A stretch of DNA of 20,779 nucleotides, taken from the IMG/VR virus record IMGVR_UViG_3300031695_000044, positions 1-20,779 of that record; one strand, 5' to 3'. Under the pieces are notes generated by a model that saw nothing but the letters and a program-made list of their open reading frames with translations, had not been told where the DNA came from and did no database searches. This DNA comes from a virus. Shown here one piece after another: positions 1-6,228 of this stretch (within the stretch, counting starts at the first letter, position 1; every line of letters starts with the position of its first letter). The position numbers and the translations under genes are program-made.

Positions 1-1094
1 TTATTGACGCTTGCACCATGCGTGTTGGTCGTTTCCCCTCTATGCGTGATGGTGGTGCTACTTGGACAGGAGTTATCGCTGATACTAACGCCCCAGAAGA
101 GGATCACTGGTGGCCTATTATGTCTGGTGAAGTACCAGTACCCGATCATATCCCACGCGAACAAGCTAAGATGTTGGTCAAGCCAGACAACTGGTCGTTT
201 TATACACAGCCCAGCGGCATGGTAGAGAAGCATGACAACGAGGGCGAGATAGAAGACTATGTTCCTAATGATGTCGCTGAAAATAAAGAATACATGCGAG
301 CTGATTACTACTCTAACCTGATACGAGGTAAGACTAAGAGCTGGATTGATGTGTATGTTATGAACAAACTAGGCTCGATACAGGATGGCAAGCCCATTTA
401 TCAGATGTTTTCTCCTGATATACACGTAGCAAGGGAGGAAATACCTATTGCTGCTGGCGCTCCGCTATACATTGGCATTGACTTTGGCCTTACTCCAGCC
501 GCTACATTGGGTCAAAAGGTGCGTGGACGCTGGTTAATACAGCAAGAACTGGTTGCATTTGACATGGGTATTGTAAGGTTTGCAGAAGTAATGCGCGAAG
601 AGATTGCAACTAGGTTTTCCCAAGCCTCAGAAGTATTTATATACGGCGATCCAGCTGGTGATTTCCGCGCGCAGACAGATGAATCTACTCCATTCCACAT
701 ACTGCGTGGTGCTGGATTGCGAGCGTTCCCTGCTCCGTCAAACTCTGTAGACCTTAGACTTGAGTCTGTTGCTACTCAATTGCAGAAGATGAGTGATGGT
801 AAACCAGCATTTCTTATAGACCCTCGGTGTCAACAATTGATTAAAGGCTTTGAGGGTGGGTATCAGTATCGCCGTATGGAAGTATCTGGTGAGCGATATG
901 CAGATAAACCTGATAAGAATATGTTTTCTCACGTCCATGATGCGCTGCAATACATGATGTTGGGTGCTGGTGAAGGTCGTGCGCTAATGAATAACCAAAA
1001 GCCAGCCATACCAACTGTAGCTAAAAGTAGTTTTGACGTGTTTAATCGTGGTAAAAAGCCACAGCGAAGATCAGGTTTGTGGTCACGGATGTAA
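1..1094 (+). CDS. Terminase large subunit (5' truncated by window edge)
   Basis: DNA-packaging motor: the large subunit cuts concatemeric phage DNA and pumps it into the procapsid through the portal. The frame is open from base 3 with residues continuing upstream of the first in-window ATG at 18, so the N-terminal ATPase with its Walker motifs is missing. The start of the window reads IDACTMRVGRFPS and then GATWTGVIADTNAPEEDHWW, a stretch typical of the end of the ATPase domain in podophage terminases. The nuclease domain is complete. Counting from the ATG at 18, the RNase H-like acidic residues are D155 (GIDFGLTP), D211/D215 (GDPAGD) and D308 (HVHDALQ). It lies upstream of the portal, whereas T7 gene 19 is downstream of the fibre. 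A small-subunit gene would be expected left of the window. I am confident of the family but not of the packaging mode. Confidence 0.93.
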   Translation, partial: IDACTMRVGRFPSMRDGGATWTGVIADTNAPEEDHWWPIMSGEVPVPDHIPREQAKMLVKPDNWSFYTQPSGMVEKHDNEGEIEDYVPNDVAENKEYMRADYYSNLIRGKTKSWIDVYVMNKLGSIQDGKPIYQMFSPDIHVAREEIPIAAGAPLYIGIDFGLTPAATLGQKVRGRWLIQQELVAFDMGIVRFAEVMREEIATRFSQASEVFIYGDPAGDFRAQTDESTPFHILRGAGLRAFPAPSNSVDLRLESVATQLQKMSDGKPAFLIDPRCQQLIKGFEGGYQYRRMEVSGERYADKPDKNMFSHVHDALQYMMLGAGEGRALMNNQKPAIPTVAKSSFDVFNRGKKPQRRSGLWSRM

Positions 1095-1157
1095 ATTGTG
1101 CATTGAAAACTTATCTTTTTTATGCCAACCAATATGAAACTAAACAAGGAGAACAAT

Positions 1158-1403
1158 ATGTGTGGTGGTGGTGGCGGCAGAAGCCAAGCGGATATAGATA
1201 AAGAAGCTGAAAAAGCAGCTGCAGATAGAATTGCTGCGGAAGATGCAAAGCGTACAGAAATTGAAGGTCGCGCCGAAGAGAAGCGTGAAGACATTGGCGA
1301 AGCAATAGAATCACGTACTGAACGTCGTGGCGCTCGTGGTGGTTCTGGTCGCCGTTCTTTGTTTAAAACTGGCGCTGGTGGTTATTTGGGTCGCTTTGGC
1401 TAA
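1158..1403 (+). CDS. Gly-rich MCGGGGG protein, gp7.3-like tail assembly candidate
   Basis: Small protein of 81 residues between terminase and portal. I chose the ATG at 1158 because AAGGAG stands six bases before it; an in-frame ATG at 1122 would add 12 residues but lacks a good ribosome site. It opens with MCGGGGG, continues as a charged Ala/Glu/Arg-rich likely helix, and ends in a basic Gly/Ser-rich tail (RRGARGGSGRRSLF, then GAGGYLGRFG). The tail resembles the ARAGGKKSLSVARSS end of T7 gp7.3, a virion protein needed for tail assembly and adsorption that is also encoded just before the portal. Its stop codon overlaps the portal start (TAATG). Function by position and tail composition is inference; such short proteins diverge quickly. 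Confidence 0.6.
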   Translation: MCGGGGGRSQADIDKEAEKAAADRIAAEDAKRTEIEGRAEEKREDIGEAIESRTERRGARGGSGRRSLFKTGAGGYLGRFG

Positions 1404-2947
1404 TGGACAAAGCAGCTAAACAGTACATACAAAAGTATGAAAAAGCCAAGTCCTTTCGAGAGAACTGGGTTCCGTTGTTCGAGGAGTGCTACGAGTACGC
1501 ATTGCCTCAACGTGAAAGTTTTTATGCTGAATCTGCTGGGCAGCGAAGGGATGATAAGATATTTGATGAGACTGCGGTAGTGGGTGTGCAAGAATTTGCT
1601 AGCCGCCTCCAGTCTGGGCTTGTTCCTAATTTTGCTAGGTGGGCTGACCTCATGGCTGGTAGTGAAGTGCCTCCAGAACAGCGCGAAAAAGTTAATAATG
1701 AGCTTGATGAAGTAACAGAATACGTCTTTGAGATACTACAAAACTCTAACTTTAGCCAAGAAGTACATGAATCCTTTATGGATTTAGCAGTTGGTACAGG
1801 TATTTTATGCGTAGAAGAAGGCAATGCTCTTAACCCTGTCAACTTTGCTGCCATTCCTTTACCTCATGTTGTGTTAGATACTGGCCCTGATGACAAGATT
1901 GACCATGTTTTCCGTGAGCGTAAGAACGTAAAGTACGATCACTTGAAGCTTATGTATCCTAACGGCACTCTTGATCCTAAAGTTGAAAACAATATGGGTA
2001 TGGATAAGACAACAACAGTCCTTGAAGTTGTTTGTCGTGATTATGCAAAGCCACTTGAGGAAGCCTATCTTAGTTATGCTTTCTGTATGACAACCAATAC
2101 AGTTATAAACTATAAGCAGATGACAGGTAGCGGTTCTAATCCCTTTATTTGTTTCCGCTGGTCTAAATGTGCTGGTGAAGTATATGGACGAGGCCCACTT
2201 ATTAATGCTTTATCTGCTATTAAAACTACAAACCTAACTATTGAAATGATACTTGAGAACGCACAGATGTCTATCTCTGGTATATATCAAATGGAAGATG
2301 ATGGGGTTATAAATCCTGATACAATACAGTTAGTCCCAGGCTCTATCATTCCAAAAGCTATGGGTTCTGCTGGACTGCAGCCTATTCGTGCAGCTGGAAA
2401 CTTTGATGTAGCCCAGCTTGTGCTAGGTGATATGCGTCAAAACATTAAACGTGCCTTGTATAACGATATGCTTGGTAATCCTGACAAAACACCAGCATCA
2501 GCTACAGAAGTTGCAGAGCGTATGGCAGATTTGTCTAGGCGAATGGGTGCTGCTTTTGGTAGATTGCAAGCTGAACTTGTTCAACCTGTACTGCAGCGCG
2601 TTATTTACATCCTTAAAAAGCAAGGACGTATTGATGTGCCTACTGTTAATGGTCGTGAAGTTAAGGTTCGTTCTGTATCTCCACTAGCCCAAGCACAATC
2701 TAACCAAGATATTTCTAGCGTTGGACGTTTCCTTGAAATGGTTGGCGGTACGTTTGGCCCAGAAATGTTGCAGCTACTTATTGATGGTGAACAAACTGCA
2801 ATTCATTTAGCCAAAAAGTTTGGTGTGCCTGAAAGCTTGATTCGTGATGAAGAACAGCGTAAACAAATAGCTGCATTAGCGCAGCAAATGGCGCAACAAC
2901 AGCAACAGCAACAACCACAGGAACAAGTGATTGAACAACAAGGTTAA
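1403..2947 (+). CDS. Portal protein (head-tail connector, gp8-like)
   Basis: Forms the dodecameric ring at one capsid vertex through which DNA enters and leaves and to which the tail attaches. The 514-residue length is close to T7 gp8 (about 536). The N-terminal part shows the usual connector pattern: FRENWVPLFEECYEYALPQR, then a segment around residues 47-85 with KIFDETAVVGVQEFASRLQS and LVPNFARWADL. Later there is FICFRWSKCAGEVYGRGP and a helical stretch, TPASATEVAERMADLSRRMG, both typical of podophage connectors. The C-terminus ends in a glutamine run encoded by CAA/CAG codons. Start and upstream stop overlap by one base, indicating translational coupling. Gene order, portal then scaffold then capsid, supports the call. 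Confidence 0.95.
   Translation: MDKAAKQYIQKYEKAKSFRENWVPLFEECYEYALPQRESFYAESAGQRRDDKIFDETAVVGVQEFASRLQSGLVPNFARWADLMAGSEVPPEQREKVNNELDEVTEYVFEILQNSNFSQEVHESFMDLAVGTGILCVEEGNALNPVNFAAIPLPHVVLDTGPDDKIDHVFRERKNVKYDHLKLMYPNGTLDPKVENNMGMDKTTTVLEVVCRDYAKPLEEAYLSYAFCMTTNTVINYKQMTGSGSNPFICFRWSKCAGEVYGRGPLINALSAIKTTNLTIEMILENAQMSISGIYQMEDDGVINPDTIQLVPGSIIPKAMGSAGLQPIRAAGNFDVAQLVLGDMRQNIKRALYNDMLGNPDKTPASATEVAERMADLSRRMGAAFGRLQAELVQPVLQRVIYILKKQGRIDVPTVNGREVKVRSVSPLAQAQSNQDISSVGRFLEMVGGTFGPEMLQLLIDGEQTAIHLAKKFGVPESLIRDEEQRKQIAALAQQMAQQQQQQQPQEQVIEQQG
2893..2946 (+). repeat. CAA/CAG-rich run coding polyglutamine tail of the portal
   Basis: Near-perfect CAA/CAG triplets at the 3' end of the portal gene encode MAQQQ..., ending QEQVIEQQG. 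The 17 bases at its end are shared in another frame with the next gene. Glutamine-rich portal C-termini are common in podophages, and the run may be a slippage-prone spot. Confidence 0.7.
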
Positions 2948-3191
2948 TATTGGAGTCGATGGTTATCAAAGGGCGTCTAGTCAAGATACACAGATTAGCC
3001 AACAGGTAGCCGAAGTTGTTAGTACCCCTGCTGGTGCAGCTGTATTAAAGTATTTGCGATCCATTACCATAGAAATGGTACATGGGCCTAATGTGACTAC
3101 AGAAGAACTACGCCATATGGAAGGCCAGCGTTATATTGTTGGCCTTTTAGAGCGGCGCATATCCCACGCACATAGGAGCAAAAACAAATGA
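2931..3191 (+). CDS. Bbp19-like small phage protein, TTG start
   Basis: Protein of 86 residues between portal and scaffold. The only plausible initiator is TTG at 2931, inside the 3' end of the portal gene, preceded by CAGGAA with about seven bases spacing. Residues 42-81 (LRSITIEMVHGP, then TTEELRHMEGQRYIVGLLERRI) match the pattern I associate with the Bbp19-like family of short phage proteins (a helix, then an E-G-R-x-x-V-G-L helix) that sit next to portal or scaffold genes in podophages. The family's role is not established; a minor head or assembly role is an inference from location. Its TGA overlaps the scaffold ATG (ATGA), so the head genes form one coupled translation unit. Confidence 0.7.
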   Translation: MNNKVNIGVDGYQRASSQDTQISQQVAEVVSTPAGAAVLKYLRSITIEMVHGPNVTTEELRHMEGQRYIVGLLERRISHAHRSKNK

Positions 3192-3919
3192 ATGAAACAT
3201 TAACGACTTCCGAAACTACAGAAACCGCTACAGAAGAGCCGCGTGATTTTGTAGTTGCTGAGGATTTAACGCCTGATAGACCAGAATGGTTGCCCGAAAA
3301 ATACAAAAGCGGTGAAGATTTAGCTAAAGGTTATAAAGAATTAGAGTCTAGGCTTGGCACTAAAGAAGAAGATTTGCGTGTTAAGTTTAAGGAAGAGTAT
3401 GAATCTGATAAGTTTGCTGAAAGGCCAGCATCGTCAGGTGAATACGCACTGCCTGATAGCGTAGATAGCGAAGAAGCTGTCGATAATAGTCTACTAAAGT
3501 GGTGGGCAGAAGAAGCATTTAATAGCGGATACAGTCAAACCCAGTTTGAAAAGGGCATAGATATGTATATGGAGTCAGTTGAAGGTTCTATGCCTGATCT
3601 TGATGCTGAAGCTGCAAAGCTCGGTGAAAGTTCAGAGCAACGCATTGAGGCTGCATCTATGTTTGCAACTAAATTCTTTCCAGAAAATTCTATGCCAGCA
3701 ATTGAGCGCATGTTTGAAACTCACGAAGGTATTTTAGCAGTAGAAGCTATTCAAGAAGCTATGAAAGATGGCAACTTTGCTGGAAGTGCTGAGCCTGTTT
3801 CTGGTTTAAGTGAAGATAATTTAAGGGAGATGATGCAAGACCCTCGCTATTGGAGCAAGAATGATCCTGCATATGTACGGCAAGTAGAGGCTGGCTTTAA
3901 GAAACTCTATGGAGGATAA
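3188..3919 (+). CDS. Capsid assembly scaffolding protein (gp9-like)
   Basis: Internal scaffold that guides assembly of the procapsid and then leaves before DNA fills the head. The protein has 243 residues, is very acidic and largely predicted helical, which suits a scaffold. The signature RPEWLPEKYKSGEDLAKGY near residues 31-50, followed by KELESRLG, is the conserved motif of podophage scaffolds and related proteins. The C-terminus (REMMQDPRYW, then DPAYVRQVEAGFKKLYGG) also fits, with the basic end likely contacting the coat protein. It lies between portal and capsid as in T7, but with an extra gene before the capsid. The start overlaps the upstream stop (ATGA). Confidence 0.9.
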   Translation: MNETLTTSETTETATEEPRDFVVAEDLTPDRPEWLPEKYKSGEDLAKGYKELESRLGTKEEDLRVKFKEEYESDKFAERPASSGEYALPDSVDSEEAVDNSLLKWWAEEAFNSGYSQTQFEKGIDMYMESVEGSMPDLDAEAAKLGESSEQRIEAASMFATKFFPENSMPAIERMFETHEGILAVEAIQEAMKDGNFAGSAEPVSGLSEDNLREMMQDPRYWSKNDPAYVRQVEAGFKKLYGG

Positions 3920-4430
3920 ATTATTAAAACGTGGTAGGTTTTATTTAACTCCATTTAAGTTAGAGCATATTGATGAAGTTGTTAATAATCTAAGCTATGA
4001 AAACGTCAGGGAGATAAAACTCCTTGGCTACAATAGTGTTAGGGAATGTATTGACGACATGGTTAAACATGCTGATTGCTATTTAGTTCGAAAGGAAGGC
4101 CAAGTATTCACAGCTATTGCTGGCCTTTGGTATGAAGATAGTAGAGAGATACCTCAATTTTTTGCAATGTTTTCCCAACGTTTAAAGAAAGATTTTAAAT
4201 CTATAGCTCGCGGATCAAAAATGTTAATTAATTTTTTAGACACGCTTCAAGATGAGATGTCTATGAGGATTTTAACTGACCATGAGTTCATGTTGGACTG
4301 GGCTTCATGGCTAGGATTTGAAGCAGTTGGCATTACTAACTATAATTCTAACAATTATGTTGATTTTGTGCGTTGCATTTCACCACAAAAAAGTGCTTAT
4401 AGTAATTCATCACGGCCCGTGATGCACTGA
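3909..4430 (+). CDS. gp13-like (GNAT-fold) virion assembly protein
   Basis: Protein of 173 residues. Its arrangement (RGRFYLTPFKLEHIDEVVNN near residue 8, REIKLLGYNS, ADCYLVRKEGQVFTAIAGLW near 56, a helix RGSKMLINFLDTL, and a late DWASWLGFEAVGI) matches the T7 gp13 / internal virion protein A family, which has an acetyltransferase-like fold. In T7 gp13 is required for virion assembly. An acetyl-CoA-binding loop of the Q/RxxGxG/A type is not obvious here, so catalytic activity is doubtful. The start at 3909 overlaps the scaffold end by 11 bases and lacks a clear ribosome site, suggesting coupling. Position between scaffold and capsid differs from T7, where gene 13 follows the tail tube genes. 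Its last codons contain a perfect inverted repeat. Confidence 0.72.
   Translation: MEDKLLKRGRFYLTPFKLEHIDEVVNNLSYENVREIKLLGYNSVRECIDDMVKHADCYLVRKEGQVFTAIAGLWYEDSREIPQFFAMFSQRLKKDFKSIARGSKMLINFLDTLQDEMSMRILTDHEFMLDWASWLGFEAVGITNYNSNNYVDFVRCISPQKSAYSNSSRPVMH
4408..4424 (+). other. Hairpin at 3' end of gp13-like gene
   Basis: CATCACGG, one base, CCGTGATG: an eight-base perfect inverted repeat (realistically a 6-7 bp stem with a 3-5 base loop) overlapping the last codons before the TGA at 4428-4430. No T run follows, so it is not a standard terminator. It could be an RNA processing or stability element before the capsid message. Structure is seen; function is inferred. Confidence 0.5.
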
Positions 4431-4508
4431 AAGGCCCATTTGGATACCCTTGTCGATGTGAAGTAACGGATACCCGAGTAACCGAAACTTTATATTTAGG
4501 AAAAGAAA
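4431..4508 (+). promoter_or_regulatory. Capsid gene leader with short direct repeats
   Basis: One of the two longest gaps in the left half. It contains GGATACCC at 4442-4449 and again at 4468-4475, related AGTAACGG and AGTAACCG words, and an AT-rich TATATT at 4491-4496. The capsid ribosome site is AGGAAAAG just before the ATG. No convincing -35 partner for TATATT is seen. A leader that boosts capsid expression is plausible because the coat protein is needed in bulk, but this is an inference. Confidence 0.3.
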
Positions 4509-5318
4509 ATGGCTAATACAATCGACCAAGCTTTTATTAAGCAGTTCGAAACAGAAGTCCATATGGCTTATCAGCGTATGGGTTCTAAGCTTCGAAACAC
4601 AATCCGTTCAACAAACGTATCTGCATCAGTAGCACGATTCCAAAAAATCGGTACTGGTACTGCGTCAACTAAATCACGTAATGGTAACGTTACGCCGATG
4701 GAGCTAGCGCACACTAATGTAGAAGTCACAATGGCTGACTACTACGCTGCAGAGTACATTGATAAGTTAGACGAATTGAAGACTAACATCAATGAGCGTC
4801 AAGTTGTTGCTCAATCTGCTGCTGCCGCATTAGGCCGTAAAACAGATGAGCTAATTACAGCGGCATTAGATGCTGGTGCAAGTAGCACACAAATACATGA
4901 CACAAATTCTGCTCTTGAAAAAGCTGACTTGCTTTCATTATTTGAAACAATGGGTACTGCAGATGTTCCAGAAGATGGACAACGCTACCTTGCTATGTCC
5001 CCTGCTGGTTACACTGACTTGTTTTCAATTAATGAGTTTGCTTCATCAGATTACGTTGGGCCTCAAAACCTTCCGTTTGCTGGTGGTATGACAATGAAAG
5101 AGTTCTTGGGTTTCAAGATTTTCTCAACGTCTGCCGTAGCTGCTGGTAAAAACTTTGCTTACCATACATCAGCGGTTGGTATCGGAATCAATGCCGATGT
5201 TAGCACTGAAGTAAATTATGTAGCTGAGAAGGTATCTCACTTAGCGACTTCAATGATGTCAATGGGATCAATTGTTATTGATGCTAATGGTGTTTACGAA
5301 GTTCTTGACAACAATTAA
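4509..5318 (+). CDS. Major capsid protein (HK97-fold family)
   Basis: Coat protein forming the icosahedral shell. The 269-residue protein starts MANTIDQAFIKQFETEV, followed by MGSKLRNTIRS, FQKIGTGTAS, a loop ending in a THMELAHTNVEV-like stretch (here PMELAHTNVEVTM), and DYYAAEYIDKLDELKTNI with the helix ALGRKTDELIT. This order matches a compact family of podophage and prophage capsid proteins of about 270-330 residues rather than the 345-residue T7 gp10. There are no cysteines. The C-terminus SIVIDANGVYEVLDNN ends in a short strand typical of the family. It follows the scaffold/gp13-like pair and has its own leader with a good ribosome site; the next gene starts 14 bases after its stop. Confidence 0.92.
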   Translation: MANTIDQAFIKQFETEVHMAYQRMGSKLRNTIRSTNVSASVARFQKIGTGTASTKSRNGNVTPMELAHTNVEVTMADYYAAEYIDKLDELKTNINERQVVAQSAAAALGRKTDELITAALDAGASSTQIHDTNSALEKADLLSLFETMGTADVPEDGQRYLAMSPAGYTDLFSINEFASSDYVGPQNLPFAGGMTMKEFLGFKIFSTSAVAAGKNFAYHTSAVGIGINADVSTEVNYVAEKVSHLATSMMSMGSIVIDANGVYEVLDNN

Positions 5319-5332
5319 ACTGGAGTAAAAAA

Positions 5333-5599
5333 ATGGCTTTTAATGCAGCAAACTTAACTCGCATGGCTGGTGCTTCTGGAGTGTCTTTATGGCACTACAC
5401 ATCAGCAGATTCAATTGCGACTGTAAATTCGGCTGGATATTTTAATGGTGCTTCTTCCATGATGAATATTCGTGACGTTATTATCGTTGTAGACAGTAAC
5501 ACTCCGACAACAAATCTTGCAAATGTACTTACAAATACATCAGCAGGAGTTGTAGACATTTCTAATGGCACTGCCATTGTAGAAACTGACGGAGATTAA
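5333..5599 (+). CDS. Small capsid-adjacent protein, possible head decoration protein
   Basis: 88-residue protein with ribosome site GGAG before the ATG. It opens MAFNAANLTRMAGASGVSLW and carries HYTSADSIATVNSAGYFNGA, then a hydrophobic strand DVIIVVDS and a Thr/Asn/Val-rich C-terminus; this looks like a small beta-rich fold without cysteines. I recognise the LWHY-T-D-x-x-ATV-x-x-AGYF pattern as recurring in phage structural proteins directly after capsid genes, but I know of no assigned function. It is placed between capsid and terminator, so it is probably made at high level with the capsid. Head decoration is one reading; a head-tail joining role is another. Both are inference. Confidence 0.6.
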   Translation: MAFNAANLTRMAGASGVSLWHYTSADSIATVNSAGYFNGASSMMNIRDVIIVVDSNTPTTNLANVLTNTSAGVVDISNGTAIVETDGD

Positions 5600-5604
5600 T
5601 AAGG

Positions 5605-5632
5605 AAGGGGGCTTCGGCCCCCTTTCATTTCT
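5605..5632 (+). terminator. Rho-independent terminator after capsid genes
   Basis: AAGGGGGC, loop TTCG, GCCCCCTT, then TCATTTCT: an eight-base-pair GC-rich stem with a UUCG tetraloop starting six bases after the stop of the small capsid-adjacent gene, followed by a broken T tract. It mirrors the T7 terminator that follows gene 10 and would reduce transcription into the tail genes relative to the capsid. Confidence 0.9.
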
Positions 5633-5649
5633 ATAGATAGGTTGATTAG

Positions 5650-6228
5650 ATGCCAGCAAATACACCAATAAAAGTATGTTCACGCGCCTCCGTCCTAATG
5701 GGCGGTTCTCCTATTTCAGCCTTTGACGAGGGTACAGCTGAGGCTGATGTCGTCGATGCTCTATACGAAGACATTGCAAGATCGTCTTTGACTAGCAGTC
5801 GTTGGCGATTTGCCACCAACCAACAAGTTTTAAATCGTTTAGTTTCTGCGCCTACAGGAAGATTTGATGCAGCATATCAAATGCCATCTGACCTTCTTAT
5901 GCTTAGCGCAGTTACAGTAGGCGATCACCCCATACAGTATGATACATATGGGGATAAAATCTATGGAGACATAGATACTAATGATGTTGTTATTGCTGAT
6001 TACATTTACAGAGCAGCAGAAGCGCACTGGCCTCCATACTTTACGTTGGCAGTAGAGTTTCAAGTTGCTTCAATGTTGGCAATTTCTATTGCAAGAGACG
6101 CTAATTTAGCACAGATGATGGATCAACAGGCGGAGCGCCAAATGATAAAAGCTCGCAGACTTGATTCACAGCAACAGACTACTCGAAAACTACAGACAAC
6201 AAGGTTTATAGCACAGAGGCGTAGCTAA
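5650..6228 (+). CDS. Tail tubular protein A (gp11-like adaptor)
   Basis: Forms the ring between portal and nozzle in the short podovirus tail. Its 192 residues match T7 gp11 (196). Seen: KVCSRASVLMGGSPISAFDE at the start, an acidic helix (AEADVVDALYEDIARSSLTS), SRWRFATNQQVLNRL, then AAYQMPSDLLMLSAVTV and IADYIYRAAEAHWPPYF followed by helices to the end. The W-R-F-A and Y-x-x-P-x-D elements are the usual landmarks of this family. It is the first gene after the capsid terminator, so a promoter or read-through should supply it; none is convincing in the 50-base gap. TAATG overlap with the next gene couples the two. Confidence 0.93.
   Translation: MPANTPIKVCSRASVLMGGSPISAFDEGTAEADVVDALYEDIARSSLTSSRWRFATNQQVLNRLVSAPTGRFDAAYQMPSDLLMLSAVTVGDHPIQYDTYGDKIYGDIDTNDVVIADYIYRAAEAHWPPYFTLAVEFQVASMLAISIARDANLAQMMDQQAERQMIKARRLDSQQQTTRKLQTTRFIAQRRS

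Noticed and set aside
1122-1157. ATG at 1122 as start of the gp7.3-like gene
   Set aside because: No ribosome site precedes it, while AAGGAG precisely precedes the ATG at 1158, giving the MCGGGGG start.
929-1294. Minus-strand 121-codon open frame across the terminase end and gp7.3-like gene
   Set aside because: It is a shadow of well-supported plus-strand genes, with no ribosome site or recognisable product.
4491-4496. TATATT as a sigma-70 -10 box for the capsid gene
   Set aside because: No acceptable -35 element at 16-18 bases upstream; a TTGTCG lies 35 bases away, too far.
5631-5641. CTATAGATAGG resembling the core of a T7-type late promoter before the gp11-like gene
   Set aside because: Only the short CTATAG word matches, the upstream recognition part is missing, no repeated copy occurs elsewhere, and no phage RNA polymerase is in the window.
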